From contig JACRAF010000018.1 in assembly GCA_016213505.1 (NCBI GenBank), positions 1-64,000 on the forward strand: a stretch of 64,000 nt of DNA. The letters run 5' to 3'. Below are positions 25,338-34,380 of this stretch, piece by piece. The notes under the pieces are model-generated. The model did no database searches. It was not told where the DNA came from and saw only the letters and a program-made list of their open reading frames with translations. The position numbers and the translations under genes are program-made. This DNA comes from Devosia nanyangense. Lineage in GTDB: Bacteria > Pseudomonadota > Alphaproteobacteria > Rhizobiales > Devosiaceae. Positions within the stretch are counted from its first letter, which is position 1. Each line of letters starts with the position of its first letter.

Positions 25338-25930
25338 AAGTAGTCGGGGATGCCCGGCATGCCGACAAAGCCCGGGAGTTGGCGCAGGCGGCGCTGCCAG
25401 AGGTTGAGGGACGGGAAATCCTCGAGGCCGATGCCACTGTCGTGGCTCAGCATGACAGCGGGGAAGACGGCGATGTCGGCGACGGTGGGCCCATCGCCGG
25501 CGAGCCAATCGGCCCCTTCGAGGCGGCGCGTCGCCAGGTGATCGTCGAGGGCACGGAGCGCCATGTAGCCCTTGCGGTTGAGGGCATCGAGATCGCCGGG
25601 CGCGGCGAGGATTGCGACGCGGCGGGCGTCGCGCAGCGCGGTAAGGTCGGTCGCAGCGAAGGCGAGCCAGCGCGACACCACGGCAGCGCTCTCCGCTGGC
25701 AGCCAGCGGCCCGACGGATCGTGGGCGCGCGCCAGGTAAGTGAGGATCAGACCGGGATCGGTGACGACGTCGTCGCCGTCCTCGAGCACGGGGACATCGC
25801 CCCATGGCGTGGTCGCGGCGCCGGGGTAGAGATCGACGGCGCGCCTTTCGTGAGCCAGCCCGAGCAGTGCCAGCATCAGCCGGACGGCGTAGCATTCGGC
25901 CGAGAGCACGTAGTCGTGGAGCCTAAGCAA
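25334..25930 (-). CDS. Glutathione S-transferase family protein
   Basis: A 198-aa thioredoxin-fold plus helical protein. The N-terminal domain shows LSAECYAVRLMLALL, the cis-Pro segment GDVPVLEDG and the glutathione-contact VVTDPGLILTYLA; the C-terminal domain contains DWLAGDGPTVADIAVFPAV, the usual N-capping box. The start overlaps the end of the oxygenase gene by 8 bases, making it the third gene of the Rieske operon. It may supply glutathione chemistry to the oxygenase product or assemble its cofactor. That link is inference from context. Confidence 0.88.
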   Translation of the reverse strand: MLRLHDYVLSAECYAVRLMLALLGLAHERRAVDLYPGAATTPWGDVPVLEDGDDVVTDPGLILTYLARAHDPSGRWLPAESAAVVSRWLAFAATDLTALRDARRVAILAAPGDLDALNRKGYMALRALDDHLATRRLEGADWLAGDGPTVADIAVFPAVMLSHDSGIGLEDFPSLNLWQRRLRQLPGFVGMPGIPDYF

Positions 25931-26771
25931 GATCGGTGCGCTCCTCGACGCCGTAGCGCAGCTGTTTCTCCTTGAGCCAGCGGCGGTAGAGGACGGAACT
26001 GAGGTCGGCGCGGGTCGGGGTCTCGCGGCCGGGCTGCAACGGCAGCAGCTTCGGGCGCTGGTTCTCGAGCACGATCTTATCCTGGAGGAAGATCATCTGC
26101 TGGAAGCCGATGAGTTCGGCATCGGTCGAAATGTCGTCGATCACCAGCATGTAAGGGTGGGCGATCGAAAGGTCGGGCTCGACCGGCTGGACGAAGAGGG
26201 CGATCACGTCCCAGCGGTCGGGAGCGGCGGGCGGCGTCTTGTAGAGCATGACGTTGAAGGGCGAGACGACGCGGTACATGTAGCGGCTGATCTGACCGCC
26301 CTCCGACGCAGCGGCCGCCTTGGGCTGAAAGAACTCGCATTTGGTGGCCCACAGCTCGTCGACGTCGCGGCGCTGTTCGACCTCGTATTTCGCCACCTCG
26401 GGCCTGGCCTCGGTGCCCAGGATATCAGTATGGACATAGGGGAAGTGCGCCAGATCGAGAAAATTCTCGATGAGACGCAGGCCCGAGGCGCGGACGGTGA
26501 CGGCGCCGCAATAGACGGCGCGGCGGTCGGATTCGCGAGACTCGGGCAGATCGAAGACCGGGCGCGCCGGCGTGCCGAGGGTGGTCCAGAGATGGCCGTA
26601 GTCGGTGCGGACCGCGGCCGGCGGGCCGTTCGACTCGATCGTGAAGCGATCGCCGGCGCGGGTAACGGCGAGGTTGGTGCCGAGCAGGCGGCGGGACGAC
26701 TGGCCTTGTGGGAAATCCCCGATGGCGCCGAGGACGTACCATTGATCGAGGGCGGCGGGTTCGGCGGTCAT
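25923..26771 (-). CDS. Ring-hydroxylating oxygenase catalytic subunit without its own Rieske centre
   Basis: A 282-aa protein with the mononuclear-iron site of vanillate-demethylase-type oxygenases: NFLDLAHFPYVH gives the paired His ligands, and LQDKIVLENQRP near the end is the usual C-terminal segment. The N-terminal 90 residues resemble a Rieske domain in outline (DQWYVLGAI) but contain no Cys-His pairs. The required Rieske centre is encoded by the upstream gene, whose end overlaps this start by ATGA. Enzymes of this class catalyse O- or N-demethylation and ring hydroxylation. A reductase is not encoded here. Target probably an N-alkyl or heterocyclic nitrogen compound, by context. Confidence 0.82.
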   Translation of the reverse strand: MTAEPAALDQWYVLGAIGDFPQGQSSRRLLGTNLAVTRAGDRFTIESNGPPAAVRTDYGHLWTTLGTPARPVFDLPESRESDRRAVYCGAVTVRASGLRLIENFLDLAHFPYVHTDILGTEARPEVAKYEVEQRRDVDELWATKCEFFQPKAAAASEGGQISRYMYRVVSPFNVMLYKTPPAAPDRWDVIALFVQPVEPDLSIAHPYMLVIDDISTDAELIGFQQMIFLQDKIVLENQRPKLLPLQPGRETPTRADLSSVLYRRWLKEKQLRYGVEERTDLA

Positions 26772-27382
26772 GCGGCGCGCCTCGCTTCGGCTTCGCTGCG
26801 CAGCTTGTGGAGCGCGATCAGCGCGCGGGATTCGGCCCCCGGATCGAGGACGAGGGCGTGGAGCATGATGCGGCCGGGACCGGGGACGTGCCAGCCGAGA
26901 TGGAAACGGACGCCGTCGAGCGTGGCCTCGACGAGCTGGGGGTCCGGACGGGGCGTGGCGGGCACCAGCTGGAACAGCGTTTCAGGATCGGCCGCGATGG
27001 CGAGGCTGGCGACGGGCAATCCGGCGAGCATCAGCGGCGGCGGACCGCCGGTGCCGTCGCGGTCGACGAGGATCAGGCCGCCGGTTTCGGTGGCAGCGAA
27101 GGCTTTGGCGCGGATGGTGGGCGGCACGGTGAGATCGGGGTGGGCGGGAATGCGCCGGCAGCTGGCGCCCGCGCCGTACTCCCAGCCGTGATAGAGGCAG
27201 TTGAGCGCGTCGCCGCGCACGAAGCCGAAGCTCAGCCGCATGCCGCGATGCGGACAGCGGTCCTCCCACACCTGCACCGTACCGGCCTCGCCGCGCCAGA
27301 CGACGAGTTCCTCGCCTTCGAGCAGAACGGCGCGGGTCGCGCCACGGGGGACGTCGCGACCGAGCGCGATCGGTACCCACAT
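26768..27382 (-). CDS. Rieske [2Fe-2S] protein, partner of split oxygenase
   Basis: A 204-aa protein carrying the canonical cluster motif, DRCPHRG and CLYHGW, in the first half. The second half (from about residue 110) is a beta-rich region of unclear function and lacks the mononuclear-iron ligands. It is overlapped by four bases with the catalytic gene, so the two subunits appear to divide one oxygenase between them. Start MWVPIALGRDV at 27382 is chosen over an upstream Met five codons earlier; either is possible. First gene of the leftward operon, facing the BMP transporter operon. Confidence 0.82.
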   Translation of the reverse strand: MWVPIALGRDVPRGATRAVLLEGEELVVWRGEAGTVQVWEDRCPHRGMRLSFGFVRGDALNCLYHGWEYGAGASCRRIPAHPDLTVPPTIRAKAFAATETGGLILVDRDGTGGPPPLMLAGLPVASLAIAADPETLFQLVPATPRPDPQLVEATLDGVRFHLGWHVPGPGRIMLHALVLDPGAESRALIALHKLRSEAEARRAA

Positions 27383-27402
27383 GCTAACGGCTCTCAACCA
27401 AT

Positions 27403-27412
27403 TGTATGCAAC
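27403..27412. promoter_or_regulatory. Candidate GntR operator in Rieske/transporter divergent region
   Basis: TGTATGCAAC 21 bases upstream of the Rieske start matches TGTATACAAC at 38676-38685, ahead of the allophanate hydrolase gene. Shared consensus TGTATRCAAC, with a central TGTATACA-like dyad typical of FadR-subfamily targets. The likely binder is the GntR protein at 36270-36911. Confidence 0.4.
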
Positions 27413-27531
27413 AGCTCCACTTGTGCCTACGATTTAGGCATCGCAGATTATTTAAGCATTGCGCTCGCCGTGCTGACAAGCCCGTTTCGGGCCAAGTCCC
27501 TGAAATTCCACGCATGCCGACTGTGGCACAT

Positions 27532-27561
27532 GGTTTGCATTGAAGCCAACGGGTGCAAACC
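27532..27561 (+). promoter_or_regulatory. Inverted repeat directly before the BMP gene ribosome site
   Basis: GGTTTGCA (27532-27539) and TGCAAACC (27554-27561) are exact inverted arms with a 14-base spacer. The right arm touches the AGGGGA ribosome site of the gene starting at 27576. It could be an operator or an mRNA hairpin controlling translation of the transporter operon. Confidence 0.5.
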
Positions 27562-27575
27562 AGGGGACTTAATCC

Positions 27576-28682
27576 ATGCCATTCAACAACCTATCGCGCC
27601 GGACGCTGCTCAAAGCGGGCGCCGCCACTCTTGCCTCGGTGGCCTTGCCGTTCGGCATTGCGCGAGCGCAAACCGCCGTCATCCTCGGCATCGTCTATGT
27701 CGGACCGAAAGACGATTTCGGCTGGAACCAGGCCCATGCCGTGTCGGTGGGCACGCTCAAGGCGCTGCCCGGCATCACCGTGGTCGAGGAAGAGAACGTG
27801 CCGGAGACGGACGCGGTCTCCAAATCGATGGAGTCGATGATCAATCTCGACGGGGCGAACCTGATCCTCGCCACCTCGTTCGGCTACTACAACCCGTTCG
27901 TGGTCGACCTGGCCAAGAAATATCCGGACGTGCAGTTCCGCCACGCCGCGCCGCTATGGAACAAGGACAAGGACCCGGCGAACGCAGGGTCGTACTTCCC
28001 CTATCTCAACCAGGCGCACTATGTGGACGGCGTCGCGGCGGGGCTCAGCAGCAAGACCGGCAAGATCGGCTTCGTCGCGGCCAAGCCCATCCCCTCGGTG
28101 CTCTCCAACATCAACTCGGTGCTGCTCGGCGCCCGCTCGGTCAATCCGGCGGCGACGGTGCAGGTGATCGTCACCGGCGACTGGAGCCTGCCGGTGCGCG
28201 AAGCGGAAGCCACCAACGCGCTGGTCGACGCCGGTTGCGAGGTCATCACCTGCCACGTGGATTCGCCGAAAGTGGTGATCCAGACGGCCGAGGGCCGCGG
28301 CGTCAAGACCTGCGGGCACAACGCCAGCCAGGCGCCGCTGGCGCCCACCGGCTTCATCACCGGCGCCGAATACAAGTGGGAGACGATCTACAAATCCTAT
28401 GCCGACGACATCGCCGCCGGCACGCCGCTGCCGAACTTCCTGGTGGGCGGCTACAACAACGACATGCTGCGCAACACCGCCTATGGCGCCGGCGCGACGC
28501 CCGAGGCGATCAAGGCGGCGGACGCCGCGATCGAGGCGCTGAAGGGCGGCTTCAAAATCTACACCGGCACGCTCAAGGACAACAAAGGTAACGTCGTGGT
28601 CGACAAGGACTACGACAATTACGACCCCTACCTCGACGGCATGGGCTGGCTGCTCGAGGGCGTGCAAGGGTCGACGACGTAA
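27576..28682 (+). CDS. BMP-family ABC transporter substrate-binding protein
   Basis: Periplasmic binding protein, 368 aa, of the basic-membrane-protein/PnrA family, which binds purine nucleosides and related N-heterocycles. A Tat-like signal (SRRTLLKAGA, cleavage near ARA-QT at about residue 32) starts the chain. The mature part has family landmarks ILGIVYVGPKDDFGWNQAH, ATSFGYYNPF and GKIGFVAAKPIPSVLSNIN. It heads a long rightward operon of permeases, formamidase, biuret hydrolase, ATPase and further hydrolases, so the ligand should be a nitrogen-rich compound that yields formamide- and biuret-type products. The AGGGGA site supports the ATG at 27576. Confidence 0.92.
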   Translation: MPFNNLSRRTLLKAGAATLASVALPFGIARAQTAVILGIVYVGPKDDFGWNQAHAVSVGTLKALPGITVVEEENVPETDAVSKSMESMINLDGANLILATSFGYYNPFVVDLAKKYPDVQFRHAAPLWNKDKDPANAGSYFPYLNQAHYVDGVAAGLSSKTGKIGFVAAKPIPSVLSNINSVLLGARSVNPAATVQVIVTGDWSLPVREAEATNALVDAGCEVITCHVDSPKVVIQTAEGRGVKTCGHNASQAPLAPTGFITGAEYKWETIYKSYADDIAAGTPLPNFLVGGYNNDMLRNTAYGAGATPEAIKAADAAIEALKGGFKIYTGTLKDNKGNVVVDKDYDNYDPYLDGMGWLLEGVQGSTT

Positions 28683-28705
28683 GGCGACAGTCCAGATGAT
28701 CCGGC

Positions 28706-28790
28706 AAGGCCCCCTCACCCGGCGCTTCGCGCCGACCTCTCCCCCAAAGGGAGAGGTCGAAGGGCGGAGCCCTTCGGGTGAGGGGGCCTT
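28706..28790. repeat. Perfect cloverleaf (four-way-junction) intergenic element
   Basis: AAGGCCCCCTCACCC (28706-28720) pairs exactly with GGGTGAGGGGGCCTT (28776-28790). Between them are three abutting perfect hairpins: GGCGC-3-GCGCC (28721-28733), GACCTCTCCC-5-GGGAGAGGTC (28734-28758) and GAAGGGC-3-GCCCTTC (28759-28775). No base is left unpaired at the junction. It fills most of the gap between the binding-protein gene and the first permease gene. Confidence 0.8.
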
Positions 28791-28816
28791 TCCCCGGCTC
28801 GAGCAAGGGACGTAAG

Positions 28817-29929
28817 ATGACCGCTGAAACCGCCGATGCCGCAATCCCGGCAAGACGGGCTTCCAATGTGAAGGCGCTGCGGCTGGCCGAGACGGTGGCG
28901 ATTCCGGTCGGGGCGATGGTGGCGTCGGCCGTGGCGTTCTCGATCTTCCTCCTCATCATCGGCAAGGACCCGGTGCAGTTTTGGCAGCTGGTGTGGACGG
29001 GCGGGTTCGGGTCGAGCTTTTCGATCCAGAACAGCCTGCAGCGGGCGGCGCCGCTGATCCTCACCGGGCTCGCCTTCGCCATCCCGGCGCGCATCGGGCT
29101 GACCATGATCGGCGGCGAAGGCGCGCTGGTGCTGGGCGGCTTTTCGGCCGCCGCCATCGCCATCCCGCTGGTGACCAACGCCGTGCCGGTGTGGATTACG
29201 CTGCCGGTGATGGCGCTCTCGGGCATGGCGGCGGGCGGCCTCTGGCTCGGCGTTGTCGGCTGGCTGCGCCACGCCCGCGGTGTCAACGAGACGATCTCGT
29301 CGCTCTTGATGAGCTACATCGCCATCGCCATCATGAACTTCTTCGTCGAGGGCGCGCTGCGCGACCCGGCCTCGGCCAACAAGCCCTCGACCATGCCGAT
29401 CGGCGATGCCTACCGCATCGGCAGCATCCCGGGCACCGACGTCCACTGGGGCTTTGCCGCCGGTATCGTGCTCGCCGTCGTCCTCTGGGTGCTGATGAGC
29501 CGGACCACCTTCGGCTTCGCGGCGCGGATGACCGGCGGCAATGCCCGCGCCGCCAAGGCGCAGGGACTGCCGGTGGGGGCGCTGATGGTGGTCTGCTGCG
29601 TGATCGCCGGCGCCTGCGCCGGGCTTGCCGGGTTCTTCGAGGTGACGGCGATCCACGGCCAGGCCAACGCCTCGCTGGTCGCGGGCTACGGTTTCACCGG
29701 CATCCTCGTCAGCTTCCTCGCGCGGCACAACCCGCTGACGGTGGTTCCCATGGCGATCCTCTTCGGCGCCATCGCGGCGGCGGGCGGCGTGGTGCAGCGC
29801 CGCATGGGGATGCCCGACGCCACCGTGCTGGTGCTGCAGGGCATCCTGTTCGTCGTGCTGCTGGTCAGCGAGACGTTCTACGGACGGTTCAAGATCTTCC
29901 AGCCGGGCAACACGGGAGACCGCGTCTGA
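28817..29929 (+). CDS. ABC transporter permease, BMP/nucleoside type, first subunit
   Basis: Inner-membrane permease of 370 aa with about eight to ten helices and the branched-chain/monosaccharide permease-family segments RIGLTMIGGEGALVLGG and NARAAKAQGLPVG. It forms the pore with the next gene. Start MTAETADAAI at 28817 has AAGGGA seven bases ahead; an in-frame ATG 13 codons earlier falls inside the cloverleaf element and is rejected. Its TGA overlaps the ATG of the second permease by one base. Confidence 0.9.
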   Translation: MTAETADAAIPARRASNVKALRLAETVAIPVGAMVASAVAFSIFLLIIGKDPVQFWQLVWTGGFGSSFSIQNSLQRAAPLILTGLAFAIPARIGLTMIGGEGALVLGGFSAAAIAIPLVTNAVPVWITLPVMALSGMAAGGLWLGVVGWLRHARGVNETISSLLMSYIAIAIMNFFVEGALRDPASANKPSTMPIGDAYRIGSIPGTDVHWGFAAGIVLAVVLWVLMSRTTFGFAARMTGGNARAAKAQGLPVGALMVVCCVIAGACAGLAGFFEVTAIHGQANASLVAGYGFTGILVSFLARHNPLTVVPMAILFGAIAAAGGVVQRRMGMPDATVLVLQGILFVVLLVSETFYGRFKIFQPGNTGDRV

Positions 29930-30846
29930 TGGACCACCCGATCGTCACCGTGCTGATCGCCATGCTGGGCGGCGCCATCCGGGTGTCGACGCCGTTCATG
30001 TTCGTGGCGCTGGGGGAGACGCTGACCGAGAAATCGGGCCGCATCAACCTCGGGCTCGAGGGCACGCTGGTGCTGGGCGCCATGGTCGCCTATGCGACGT
30101 CGTATCTGAGCGGCAATCCCTGGCTCGGGGTGCTGGCGGCGGGCGGCGCGGGGGTGATCCTCGGCGGGTTGCACGGCTATATCTGCAAGCTGCCCAAGGT
30201 CAACGACATCGCCGTCGGCATCGCCTTCATGAGTTTTGGCACTGGATTGGCGTTCTTTTTCGGCAAGCCGTTTATCCAGCCCAGCGCGCCGCATCTCGAT
30301 TCGATCCATCTGGGCGACTGGACCGGCAATCCGGCGCTGGCGCAGGCGCTCGAGGTCAACCCGCTGTTCTTTGTCGGCATCGGGCTCGCCATCGCCATGG
30401 CATGGGCGCTCAAGAACACCAAATGGGGACTGATCGTGCGCATGGCCGGCGACAGCGCCGCCGCGGCGAAAGCCATGGGCGTCTCGGTCGATCTGGTGCG
30501 CTTCCTCGCCACCGCCGCGGGCGGTTTCATGGCGGGGATCGGCGGGGCGTTCCTGTCGCTCTATTATCCCGGCATCTGGAACCAGGGGCTGAGCTCGGGC
30601 CAGGGCCTGATGGCGGTGGCGCTGGTGATCTTCGCGCGCTGGGACCCGATCCGCTGCATCATCGCGGCGCTGCTGTTCGGGGCGGCAGGCGCCATCGGCC
30701 CATCGCTGCAGGCCATCGGCATCACCCAGGGCTATTACTTCTTCAACGCCGCGCCCTACATCCTGACGCTCGTCATCATGATCCTGTCGGCCGGATCGAA
30801 GGGCGCGGCGCGCGAGGCGCCGGGCGAACTGTCGATCACCAAATGA
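29929..30846 (+). CDS. ABC transporter permease, BMP/nucleoside type, second subunit
   Basis: Inner-membrane permease, 305 aa, about eight to nine helices, with TEKSGRINLGLEGTLVLGAM, the conserved family segment, and AAAAKAMGVSVDLVRF as the ATPase-facing loop. The start overlaps the preceding stop (TGATG), so the two permeases are translationally coupled. The formamidase gene starts 7 bases after its stop. Confidence 0.92.
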   Translation: MDHPIVTVLIAMLGGAIRVSTPFMFVALGETLTEKSGRINLGLEGTLVLGAMVAYATSYLSGNPWLGVLAAGGAGVILGGLHGYICKLPKVNDIAVGIAFMSFGTGLAFFFGKPFIQPSAPHLDSIHLGDWTGNPALAQALEVNPLFFVGIGLAIAMAWALKNTKWGLIVRMAGDSAAAAKAMGVSVDLVRFLATAAGGFMAGIGGAFLSLYYPGIWNQGLSSGQGLMAVALVIFARWDPIRCIIAALLFGAAGAIGPSLQAIGITQGYYFFNAAPYILTLVIMILSAGSKGAAREAPGELSITK

Positions 30847-30853
30847 GGACGCG

Positions 30854-31870
30854 ATGAACGGGCTGGGCGGTCTCAACAAATCCGACAATGGCGTGGTGAT
30901 CGGGCTGGTGCAATTGCAGCTCCCGGTGGTGAAAACCCGCGCCGATCTCGCCGCGCAGACGCAGCGGATCGTCGACATGGTCGGCAAGGCCCGGCGCAAT
31001 CTCGGCACCATGGATCTGGTGGTGTTTCCGGAATACGCGCTGCACGGCCTGTCGATGGATACCAATCCCGACATCATGTGCAGGCTGGATGGTCCCGAGG
31101 TCGCGGCGTTCAAGCAGGCGTGCCGCGACAATTCGATCTGGGGCTGCTTTTCAATCATGGAGCGCAACCCCGGCGCCAATCCCTACAATTCGGGCATCGT
31201 CATCGACGACCAGGGTGAGGTGAAGCTCTACTATCGCAAGCTCCATCCCTGGGTGCCGGTCGAACCGTGGGAGCCCGGCGATCTCGGCATCCCGGTGATC
31301 GATGGACCGAAGGGCTGCAAGCTCGCGCTGATCATCTGCCATGACGGGATGTTCCCGGAAATGTCGCGTGAGGCCGCCTACAAGGGCGCCGAGATCATGC
31401 TGCGAACCGCCGGATACACCGCCCCGATCCGCGACGCGTGGCGGTTCACCAACCAGGCCAACAGCTTCCACAATCTGATGGTCACCGCCAATGTCTGCAT
31501 GTGCGGCTCGGACGGGACATTCGACTCGATGGGCGAGGCGATGATCGTCAATTTCGACGGCAGCATCATCGCCGAGGGCCGCACCGGCCGGGCCGACGAA
31601 ATCATCACTGCCGAAGTACGGCCCGATCTCGTGCGTGAGGCGCGGGCCAATTGGGGCGTCGAGAACAACATCTATCAGCTCGGCCATCGCGGCTTCAGCG
31701 CCGTGAAGGGTGGCGCGCAGGACTGCCCCTACAGCTTCATGCAGGACCTGGTGGCAGGCCGCTACCATTTGCCGTGGGAGGATACCGTCAACGTCACCGA
31801 CGGGCAGGCTTCAGGATTTGCGCCTCCCGCTCGCCTCTACGGCCAGAAGTTCCAGGAGGCCGCTGAGTGA
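30854..31870 (+). CDS. amiF: Formamidase (nitrilase superfamily)
   Basis: Hydrolyses formamide to formate and ammonia in the cytoplasm. The 338-aa chain aligns end to end with known formamidases: Glu60 in FPEYALHG, Lys129 in YYRKLHPW and Cys162 in [10 protein letters not shown] form the catalytic triad, and the family segments [13 protein letters not shown] (CFSIMERNP), [14 protein letters not shown] and [10 protein letters not shown] are present. Placement between permease and biuret-hydrolase genes suggests that formamide or a formyl amide is made during breakdown of the imported compound. Action on a larger N-formyl substrate is possible. Its TGA overlaps the GTG of the next gene. Confidence 0.9.
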   Translation: MNGLGGLNKSDNGVVIGLVQLQLPVVKTRADLAAQTQRIVDMVGKARRNLGTMDLVVFPEYALHGLSMDTNPDIMCRLDGPEVAAFKQACRDNSIWGCFSIMERNPGANPYNSGIVIDDQGEVKLYYRKLHPWVPVEPWEPGDLGIPVIDGPKGCKLALIICHDGMFPEMSREAAYKGAEIMLRTAGYTAPIRDAWRFTNQANSFHNLMVTANVCMCGSDGTFDSMGEAMIVNFDGSIIAEGRTGRADEIITAEVRPDLVREARANWGVENNIYQLGHRGFSAVKGGAQDCPYSFMQDLVAGRYHLPWEDTVNVTDGQASGFAPPARLYGQKFQEAAE

Positions 31871-32589
31871 GTCTCGCCGACGAACGCGTCGCCGAAGCAA
31901 TGATCGCGGACGCCGTGACGGTGGCGTCCGACCCCTATCCGTGGCCGTTCGACGGCGATCTCGGGCCGCACAACACGGCGCTGGTGGTGATCGACATGCA
32001 GACCGATTTCTGCGCGCCGGGCGGCTATGTCGATTCGATGGGCTACGATATCTCGCTGACGCGGGCCCCGATCGGGCCGATCCAGGGCGTGCTCGCGGCG
32101 TTCCGGACCAAGGGCTATCCGGTGATCCACACGCGCGAGGGGCACAAGCCGGATTTGTCCGATCTGCCGGCCAACAAGCGCTGGCGCTCGCAACGCATCG
32201 GCGCCGGCATCGGCGACCAGGGACCATGCGGGCGCATCCTGGTGCGTGGCGAAAAGGGCTGGGAGATTATTCCCGAACTCGCCCCGGAGCCGGGCGAGGC
32301 GATCATCGACAAGCCCGGCAAGGGCAGCTTTCTGGCGACGGATTTCGAGCTCGTGCTGCACACCAGGGGCATCCGGAACATCGTTCTGACCGGCGTCACC
32401 ACCGATGTGTGCGTTCACACCACGATGCGCGACGCCAACGATCGCGGCTATGAGTGCCTGGTGCTTTCCGACTGCACGGCGGCGACCAAATACGAGAACC
32501 ATCTGGCGGCGCTCGACATGATCAAGATGCAGGGCGGGGTGTTCGGCGCTGTCGCCACCTCGGCGCAACTGCTGGAGGCGCTGCCATGA
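31867..32589 (+). CDS. biuH: Biuret amidohydrolase (isochorismatase-like cysteine hydrolase)
   Basis: Would hydrolyse biuret to allophanate and ammonia. The 240-aa protein carries Asp43 (VIDMQTDF), Lys149 ([10 protein letters not shown]), Cys182 ([10 protein letters not shown]) and Gln222 (MQGGVFG). All four sit exactly seven residues beyond the Asp36-Lys142-Cys175-Gln215 set that I recall for the Rhizobium biuret hydrolase, and [19 protein letters not shown] is nearly identical in style to that enzyme. GTG start at 31867 overlaps the formamidase stop (GTGA). Allophanate hydrolase, the expected next enzyme, is encoded at 36897-38606. Confidence in the family is high and in the exact substrate good. 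Confidence 0.85.
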   Translation: MSLADERVAEAMIADAVTVASDPYPWPFDGDLGPHNTALVVIDMQTDFCAPGGYVDSMGYDISLTRAPIGPIQGVLAAFRTKGYPVIHTREGHKPDLSDLPANKRWRSQRIGAGIGDQGPCGRILVRGEKGWEIIPELAPEPGEAIIDKPGKGSFLATDFELVLHTRGIRNIVLTGVTTDVCVHTTMRDANDRGYECLVLSDCTAATKYENHLAALDMIKMQGGVFGAVATSAQLLEALP

Positions 32590-34142
32590 CCGACTCGCCT
32601 GGGACGAACGCCGGCGGATCGCCTTCTATGGCCGGACGGGCACCCTCGCTCGAGGCACGGGGGATGACCAAGATCTTCGGGCCGCTGGTGGCGCTCGACG
32701 ACGTCTCGATCAAGGTCGAGGCCGGCTCGTTCCATGCGCTGCTGGGGGAGAACGGCGCGGGCAAATCGACGCTGGTCAAGTGCATCATGGGGTTTTATTC
32801 GCCCGACAGGGGCCAGGTGCTGCTCGACGGCAAGGAGGTCACCATCAAGTCGCCGCGCGACGCGCGGGCCCACGGCATCGGCATGGTCTATCAGCAGTTC
32901 ACGCTGGTGCCGTCGCTGACCGGAGCGGAGAACCTGGTGATCTCGCGCGCCGACGCGCCGGGTATCATCGACTGGGGCAAGGAGAAAAAGGCGCTCGACG
33001 CGTTCATGGATGAGATGCCGTTCCGGGTGCCGCTCGACACGCAGGTGAGCGGGCTCAGCGCCGGCGAAAAGCAGAAGCTCGAGATTCTCAAGCTGCTCTA
33101 TCTCGACCAGCGCTTCATGATCCTCGACGAGCCGACCTCGGTGCTGACGCCGGCGGAGGCCGACGAGATGCTGGGGCACTTGGGCGGCATGGCCGACCGC
33201 AAGGAAATCACGGTGCTGATGATCTCGCACAAGTTCCGCGAGGTGAAGGCGTTCTGCGACCATTTCACGGTCCTCAGGCGCGGCAAGTTCACCGGCGCGG
33301 GCGACGCCAAGGCGGTCAGCATTCCCGAGATGAGCGGCATGATGATCGGCGACACCACGATCCGCGAGCGGGCGAGCCGCAAGAAGGGCAATGCCCGCGG
33401 CGAGGTGCTGGAGCTGGCGGGGCTGTTCGCCGAGGACAATGACGGCATGCCGGCGATCAAGGCGGTCAACCTCAAGGTCAAGGCCGGCGAGATCGTCGGC
33501 ATCGCCGGGGTCTCCGGCAACGGGCAATCGGCGCTGGTCGAGACGCTGAGCGGGCAGCGGCCGCTCAGCGATGGCGGCATCTTCATCCGCGGCGAGCGGT
33601 TCGAGCCCAAACGTGGACACTACGACAGGTTCAAGGTGTTCGGGCTGCCCGAGGAACCGCTGAAGAACGCGACAGTGCCCAAGATGAGCGTCGCCGAGAA
33701 TTTGGCGTTCCGCTCGTTCGACAAGCCGCCGGTGGCGTCGCTGGGCTGGTGGATGTCGCCCGGACCGATGCGCGAGAAGGCCAAGGAGCTGATCGCGCAG
33801 TACCGGGTGAAGACCACCTCGCCGGATGCGCCGATCGAGACGCTGAGCGGAGGCAACGTGCAGCGGGCGGTGCTGGCGCGGGAACTCAGCGGCGACGTCG
33901 ACGTGCTGATCGTCGCCAACCCCTGCTTCGGGCTCGACTTCGCCTCAGTGGCCGAAATCCGCAGCCAGATCATGGAGCAGCGCAACCGCGGCGCGGCGGT
34001 GCTGCTGGTGAGCGAGGACCTCGACGAGATTCTCGAGCTGGCCGACCGGGTTGCGGTGATGAGCGGCGGCACGATCACTTATGTGTCGCCGATCGAGGAT
34101 ACCGACCGGAACACCATCGGGCAGTACATGGCGGGGCATTGA
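32586..34142 (+). CDS. BMP-type ABC importer ATPase with two nucleotide-binding domains
   Basis: Fused-domain ATPase, 518 aa, energising the two permeases. The N-half has Walker [10 protein letters not shown], signature [13 protein letters not shown] and Walker [12 protein letters not shown]. The C-half has the degenerate Walker [13 protein letters not shown] and signature [16 protein letters not shown] typical of this class, with Walker [15 protein letters not shown] at 32586 overlaps the biuret-hydrolase TGA. Placing the ATPase after two catabolic genes shows that uptake and breakdown are one transcript. Confidence 0.92.
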   Translation: MTDSPGTNAGGSPSMAGRAPSLEARGMTKIFGPLVALDDVSIKVEAGSFHALLGENGAGKSTLVKCIMGFYSPDRGQVLLDGKEVTIKSPRDARAHGIGMVYQQFTLVPSLTGAENLVISRADAPGIIDWGKEKKALDAFMDEMPFRVPLDTQVSGLSAGEKQKLEILKLLYLDQRFMILDEPTSVLTPAEADEMLGHLGGMADRKEITVLMISHKFREVKAFCDHFTVLRRGKFTGAGDAKAVSIPEMSGMMIGDTTIRERASRKKGNARGEVLELAGLFAEDNDGMPAIKAVNLKVKAGEIVGIAGVSGNGQSALVETLSGQRPLSDGGIFIRGERFEPKRGHYDRFKVFGLPEEPLKNATVPKMSVAENLAFRSFDKPPVASLGWWMSPGPMREKAKELIAQYRVKTTSPDAPIETLSGGNVQRAVLARELSGDVDVLIVANPCFGLDFASVAEIRSQIMEQRNRGAAVLLVSEDLDEILELADRVAVMSGGTITYVSPIEDTDRNTIGQYMAGH

Positions 34143-34182
34143 TGGATCTGCACGTCTTGCGCGTCCCGCGGGCACCGGCGTC

Positions 34183-34353
34183 ACCCTCCCCCATCGCGGG
34201 GAGGGTAGTGCAGCTAGGAGCAAAGCGACGTAGCGGAACTGGGGAGGGGGGAGCCACGCGCTCATACCCGGCGACCGGGCTCCGCACACCCCCACCCAGC
34301 TCCGCCAGAGCCTTCGGCTCAAGCTACGCTACCTCCCCCGTCGAGGGGGAGGT
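34183..34353. repeat. Composite intergenic hairpin region inside the ureide operon
   Basis: Outer elements are ACCCTCCCC-6-GGGGAGGGT (34183-34206) and ACCTCCCCC-5-GGGGGAGGT (34331-34353), both perfect 9-bp stems, with smaller hairpins between (CCCGG-3-CCGGG near 34267 and GAGCC-3-GGCTC near 34308). It occupies most of the 238-base gap before the second hydrolase. Its right flank CTCGAGCAAG also follows the element at 28706-28790. Confidence 0.65.
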
Positions 34354-34380
34354 GGGCTGTGGCGCCCTCGAGCAAGTCCC

